Source of the DNA: Marinobacter piscis
GTDB lineage: Bacteria; Pseudomonadota; Gammaproteobacteria; Pseudomonadales; Oleiphilaceae
Reading direction: 5' to 3'
NCBI RefSeq assembly: GCF_007671655.1
Contig: NZ_VCGX01000004.1
Span: forward strand, 186,001-250,000
DNA length: 64,000 nt
The translations under genes and the position numbers were made by a program. This document shows positions 61,480-64,000 of this stretch, in pieces. Within the stretch, counting starts at the first letter, position 1, and each line of letters starts with the position of its first letter. The notes beneath the pieces were generated by a model that had not been told where the DNA came from, ran no database searches, and saw only the letters and a list, made by a program, of their open reading frames with translations.

Positions 61480-61962
61480 ATGAAACACGTTGAGCTCGAC
61501 AAACTGGATCAACGTATCCTTGAGGTACTGCAACGGGATGGAAGGATCAGTAACCAGCAACTGGCCGCACAGGTGAGCCTGTCACCCGCAGCCTGCTGGC
61601 GCCGGGTAAGAGCCCTTGAGGAGTCTGGCGTCATAACGGGCTACAGCGCACACCTGGCACCGGAGCGTATTGGCCTGGGGCTGTGCGTACTGGTAAACCT
61701 GTCACTGCAAAGGCATACCATAGACAGTACGGCGGAGATCGAACGGCAGGTGAGCAGCTATCCGGAAGTGCTTCAGTGTTTCGCGGTTACCGGAAATGCC
61801 GATTTCGTGTTGCGGGTCATAGTCCCGGATATGGTCAGTTATGATCGTTTCCTGAACGAAAAGATCTTTACTTTGCAGGGCATCGCGCAGGTTAACTCCA
61901 ACTTCGCTCTGCGTGAAATCAAGAATACCCAGACGATTCCGGTGGGAGAGGCTGTGACTTGA
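61480..61962 (+). CDS. Lrp/AsnC family regulator of the IOR locus
   Basis: A 160-residue Lrp/AsnC protein: N-terminal helix-turn-helix (about residues 5-63, 'LDQRILEVLQRDGRISNQQLAAQVSLSPAACWRR') and a RAM domain. I chose the ATG at 61480, with AGGTG eight bases upstream; an ATG at 61438 has no ribosome site. Divergent from the IOR-aminotransferase operon, so probably its aromatic amino acid-responsive regulator, plus itself. Confidence 0.88.
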   Translation: MKHVELDKLDQRILEVLQRDGRISNQQLAAQVSLSPAACWRRVRALEESGVITGYSAHLAPERIGLGLCVLVNLSLQRHTIDSTAEIERQVSSYPEVLQCFAVTGNADFVLRVIVPDMVSYDRFLNEKIFTLQGIAQVNSNFALREIKNTQTIPVGEAVT

Positions 61963-61980
61963 GGTCGAAGTGGTGACTGA

Positions 61981-62008
61981 CCGGTGCCACCCGGAATGGC
62001 GACACCGG
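61981..62008. terminator. Possible bidirectional hairpin between convergent genes
   Basis: CCGGTG (61981-61986) pairs with CACCGG (62003-62008), with extra CCA/TGG pairing inside, in the 59-base gap between the convergent Lrp-type and gloA genes. No T-run; tentative. Confidence 0.35.
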
Positions 62009-62021
62009 ACAAACAGTGCTG

Positions 62022-62570
62022 TTAACCGTCCTTACGCTGTTTCTCAAGCATGTTCGGCTGCAGTATCTCAATCCAGTAGCCATCCGGGTCCTTGATAAAA
62101 GCTAACCCTTTCATCTTGCCATCGTCCGGCTTTTTGACGAACTCAACACCCAGGCTCTCAAAACGTTCAGCGGCAGCGTACACATCCGGCACTGCAACAC
62201 CAATATGGCCGAATCCCTGTGGCTCATCGTTGCCGTTGTGGTACGAAAAATCCTTATCGTCTTCAGTGCCCCAGTTATGGGTCAACTCCAGCATGGCTTC
62301 ACGCCCGAATGTAAACGTGGTTCGATGGCTGTCGTCCACAGGCACACTGCTGGCCTGGCGATCATCCAGGTAACCCAGAAAATAGAGCGTAAACTTCATT
62401 TCCGGAAAGTCCAGCTTGCGCACCAGCCGCATCCCCATCACCCGGGTATAAAAATCCATGGAGCGCTCCGGATCTTTGATTCGCAGCATGGTCTGGTTGA
62501 ATACATAGCCTTCTGTTTCCGGAACTGCCGCATTATGCAGGCCCGGGGCTTGCTCGAAATGTTTGGGCAT
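62022..62570 (-). CDS. gloA: Lactoylglutathione lyase (glyoxalase I)
   Basis: A 182-residue glyoxalase I of the longer (eukaryote-like, zinc-type) form: '[28 protein letters not shown]', '[10 protein letters not shown]', '[20 protein letters not shown]' and '[10 protein letters not shown]', with metal-binding His and Glu in the usual places. It isomerises the methylglyoxal-glutathione hemithioacetal in the cytoplasm. Confidence 0.94.
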   Translation of the reverse strand: MPKHFEQAPGLHNAAVPETEGYVFNQTMLRIKDPERSMDFYTRVMGMRLVRKLDFPEMKFTLYFLGYLDDRQASSVPVDDSHRTTFTFGREAMLELTHNWGTEDDKDFSYHNGNDEPQGFGHIGVAVPDVYAAAERFESLGVEFVKKPDDGKMKGLAFIKDPDGYWIEILQPNMLEKQRKDG

Positions 62571-62764
62571 GGAATTTCCCTTTAATTACGAAGTTCAGAC
62601 CATATACATGCGCCTGATTCCCGGAAATTTCAAGGTGGAGCCATTCATCTCCGTGAAGCGCTGTTCCCTGATCCCGCTAAACGACTGTCGCTACCGATGC
62701 GTCCATGATGGTTTATGGCCACTAGTGTCCTGTAAACTGCCCGTCAAACACTAACGGGCAGCTC

Positions 62765-63823
62765 ATGACGGATCATACAGACACCAATTACCAGCAAAGA
62801 ACCTCTGCACGCCGGCTGATATTATTCAGCCTGCTTTTCCTGCTCCTGACGGCAGCTGGCCTTTACGCTGTGTACGACCGGTTTGCAGGGCGCAGTATCA
62901 GTTTTGACGCGCGGCTGCTGGCCCCGGACACGCTGGCAGCCATCGCCGGTTTATTACTCGTATATTTCAGCGCTGACGGCTTACGTCTGCACTTCACTCT
63001 GCGGGCGCTCGGACACCGCTTATCTTTTGCGCGCCTGTTTCGCCTGGTTTTTATTAACCTCTTTTTCTCTAATGTAACGCCCATGGCCACGGGGGGCGGT
63101 TTTGCGCAAATCTGGTTTCTTCACCGTCACGGTGTTCCGGTAGGTACAGCCACGGCAGCCACGACCATCAGAACCGTACTGGCTGTGCTGTTCATATTCA
63201 CCCTTACTCCGGTTTTCCTGCTGACACTGGATGCCTTTGATGGCAAAACCATTACGGGCGATCTTGGCTTTTTACTGGCCATTTTCATTGTGCTGTATCT
63301 GATCTTTTTTATTATCCTGCTGTTTCGGACCCGCTGGCTTTTAGGGCCACTCAGTGCTTTACTCAGTACTCTGAATCGCTGGCATCTTATAAGCAATGAG
63401 CGCCACAAGCGCTGGCACTTCCGGATGCTGCGCGAGATGCTGCACTTTTCCGGCAGCTTCCGGGATTACCTGCAGGGCAACCCGGTGTTTGTAGCGCTTT
63501 CCGTCGTATTCACCGCTGTGTTTCTTCTCAGCCTGTTCAGTTTCCCGGCTTTGCTGATTCATAGCCTGGGGTACGATGTGGATTATCTGGTCTCTGTGGG
63601 CTTACTGGTGGTAACAACGTTTATTATGTATTTCTCGCCAACGCCCGGCGCTTCCGGTATTTCAGAGGGTGTCTTTGGCAGCTTCTTCAGCGGCATCCTT
63701 TCAGGGAACCACCTGATTCTGGTGATTGTAAGCTGGCGACTGGTCACTATTTACCTGGGCATGATCATAGGTCTGATTGTGCTGCAACGGGAACTGTTCA
63801 AAAAGCGCAGGATACCGGGATGA
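62765..63823 (+). CDS. Flippase-like (LPG synthase transmembrane region) protein
   Basis: A 352-residue membrane protein with about eight helices of the UPF0104/lysylphosphatidylglycerol-synthetase membrane family: 'FINLFFSNVTPMATGGGFAQIWFL' and late 'MYFSPTPGASGISEGVFGSFF' are its hallmarks. It lacks the soluble aminoacyl-transferase part, so lipid or glycolipid flipping is more likely than lipid lysylation. It overlaps the next gene by four bases (ATGA). Confidence 0.85.
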   Translation: MTDHTDTNYQQRTSARRLILFSLLFLLLTAAGLYAVYDRFAGRSISFDARLLAPDTLAAIAGLLLVYFSADGLRLHFTLRALGHRLSFARLFRLVFINLFFSNVTPMATGGGFAQIWFLHRHGVPVGTATAATTIRTVLAVLFIFTLTPVFLLTLDAFDGKTITGDLGFLLAIFIVLYLIFFIILLFRTRWLLGPLSALLSTLNRWHLISNERHKRWHFRMLREMLHFSGSFRDYLQGNPVFVALSVVFTAVFLLSLFSFPALLIHSLGYDVDYLVSVGLLVVTTFIMYFSPTPGASGISEGVFGSFFSGILSGNHLILVIVSWRLVTIYLGMIIGLIVLQRELFKKRRIPG

Positions 63824-64000
63824 TTCTTCGCAACCCACTGACACTGCTATTCTACCTCTGCCTGCTGACCGTCATTCTTCTCGTGGGTTACAAAACCTAT
63901 CTGAACTTCTTTAAAGAAGACTTCGCCGGGGTACACACCGAACAGGTGGAACAGATCCAGCAAAGCATTTCCGCCGACGACCCGGTAAGCTTTGCCGTCG
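63820..64000 (+). CDS. Truncated gene, N-terminal membrane anchor
   Basis: Starts with ATG inside the ATGA overlap with the flippase-like gene; 60 codons are visible before the window ends. It begins with a single hydrophobic segment (about residues 7-24) and continues into a polar region ending Asp-Pro-Val-Ser-Phe-Ala-Val. The beta-strand-like end could open a calcineurin-type phosphoesterase domain, but too little is present to assign it. Confidence 0.7.
   Translation, partial: MILRNPLTLLFYLCLLTVILLVGYKTYLNFFKEDFAGVHTEQVEQIQQSISADDPVSFAV

Noticed and set aside
1..64000. tRNA, rRNA, CRISPR, insertion sequence or prophage
   Set aside because: No cloverleaf-like sequence, regular repeat array, transposase or phage structural gene was seen; VgrG belongs to a T6SS-type island.

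Overview
The window looks like chromosomal DNA of a marine gammaproteobacterium, most probably Marinobacter or a close relative. This rests on gene content and protein style (an EfpL-type elongation factor, TIGR02647 and DUF2750 proteins, a VgrG island, many respiratory and amino-acid catabolic genes). No database search was possible. Genes are densely packed on both strands. I found no rRNA, tRNA, CRISPR array, insertion sequence or prophage.

Layout. 1-8 kb: envelope and housekeeping genes (SLT transglycosylases, MtgA, lipid kinase, ZIP transporter, small proteins). 8-12.4 kb: proline catabolism, putA divergent from an Lrp-type regulator. 12.4-20 kb: EfpL, DCC oxidoreductase, dicarboxylate symporter, a DUF1656-HlyD-FUSC efflux operon, MtfA, a crotonase and a 59-residue membrane protein. 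20-24.3 kb, minus strand: thioredoxin, DUF2750, then an apparent operon of a FeaR-like AraC regulator, a membrane flavoprotein and a pentaheme cytochrome c. 24.5-30.7 kb, plus strand: a tryptophan tryptophylquinone (TTQ) aromatic amine dehydrogenase operon (porin, aldehyde dehydrogenase, aauB-E-D-A, cytochrome c). 31-36.3 kb: branched-chain 2-oxoacid dehydrogenase E1a-E1b-E2 followed by a Hanks-type kinase. 36.3-40.3 kb: methyltransferase, MFS transporter, Kef-type antiporter. 40.4-46.7 kb: a type VI secretion VgrG island (VgrG, DUF4123 adaptor, LysM candidate effector, SUMF1-like lipoprotein, lipoprotein remnant). 46.7-50 kb: TM2 protein, unknown membrane protein, MgtC, DUF72. 50-53.4 kb: Tat-exported spermidine-dehydrogenase-like flavoprotein, triheme cytochrome c and DUF3096. 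53.7-56.5 kb: ComEA-like protein, EamA exporter, SNF transporter. 56.6-62 kb: aromatic aminotransferase and indolepyruvate ferredoxin oxidoreductase, divergent from a second Lrp-type regulator. 62-64 kb: glyoxalase I, a flippase-like membrane protein and a truncated gene.

How it fits together. The dominant theme is oxidation of amines and amino acids: proline (PutA), aromatic amines (TTQ dehydrogenase plus aldehyde dehydrogenase), branched-chain oxoacids (Bkd), probably polyamines (SpdH-like), and aromatic amino acids (aminotransferase plus IOR). Several routes end in periplasmic c-type cytochromes. The most unusual locus is the feaR operon facing the amine dehydrogenase. Its flavoprotein fuses a NirB/rubredoxin-reductase-like FAD/NAD(P)H module, a BFD-type [2Fe-2S] domain and a five-helix membrane domain with two His-X13-His pairs typical of di-heme b proteins. 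It is followed by a pentaheme cytochrome c. It reads as a transmembrane electron conduit tied genetically to a TTQ enzyme whose usual maturation factor, MauG, is absent from the window.
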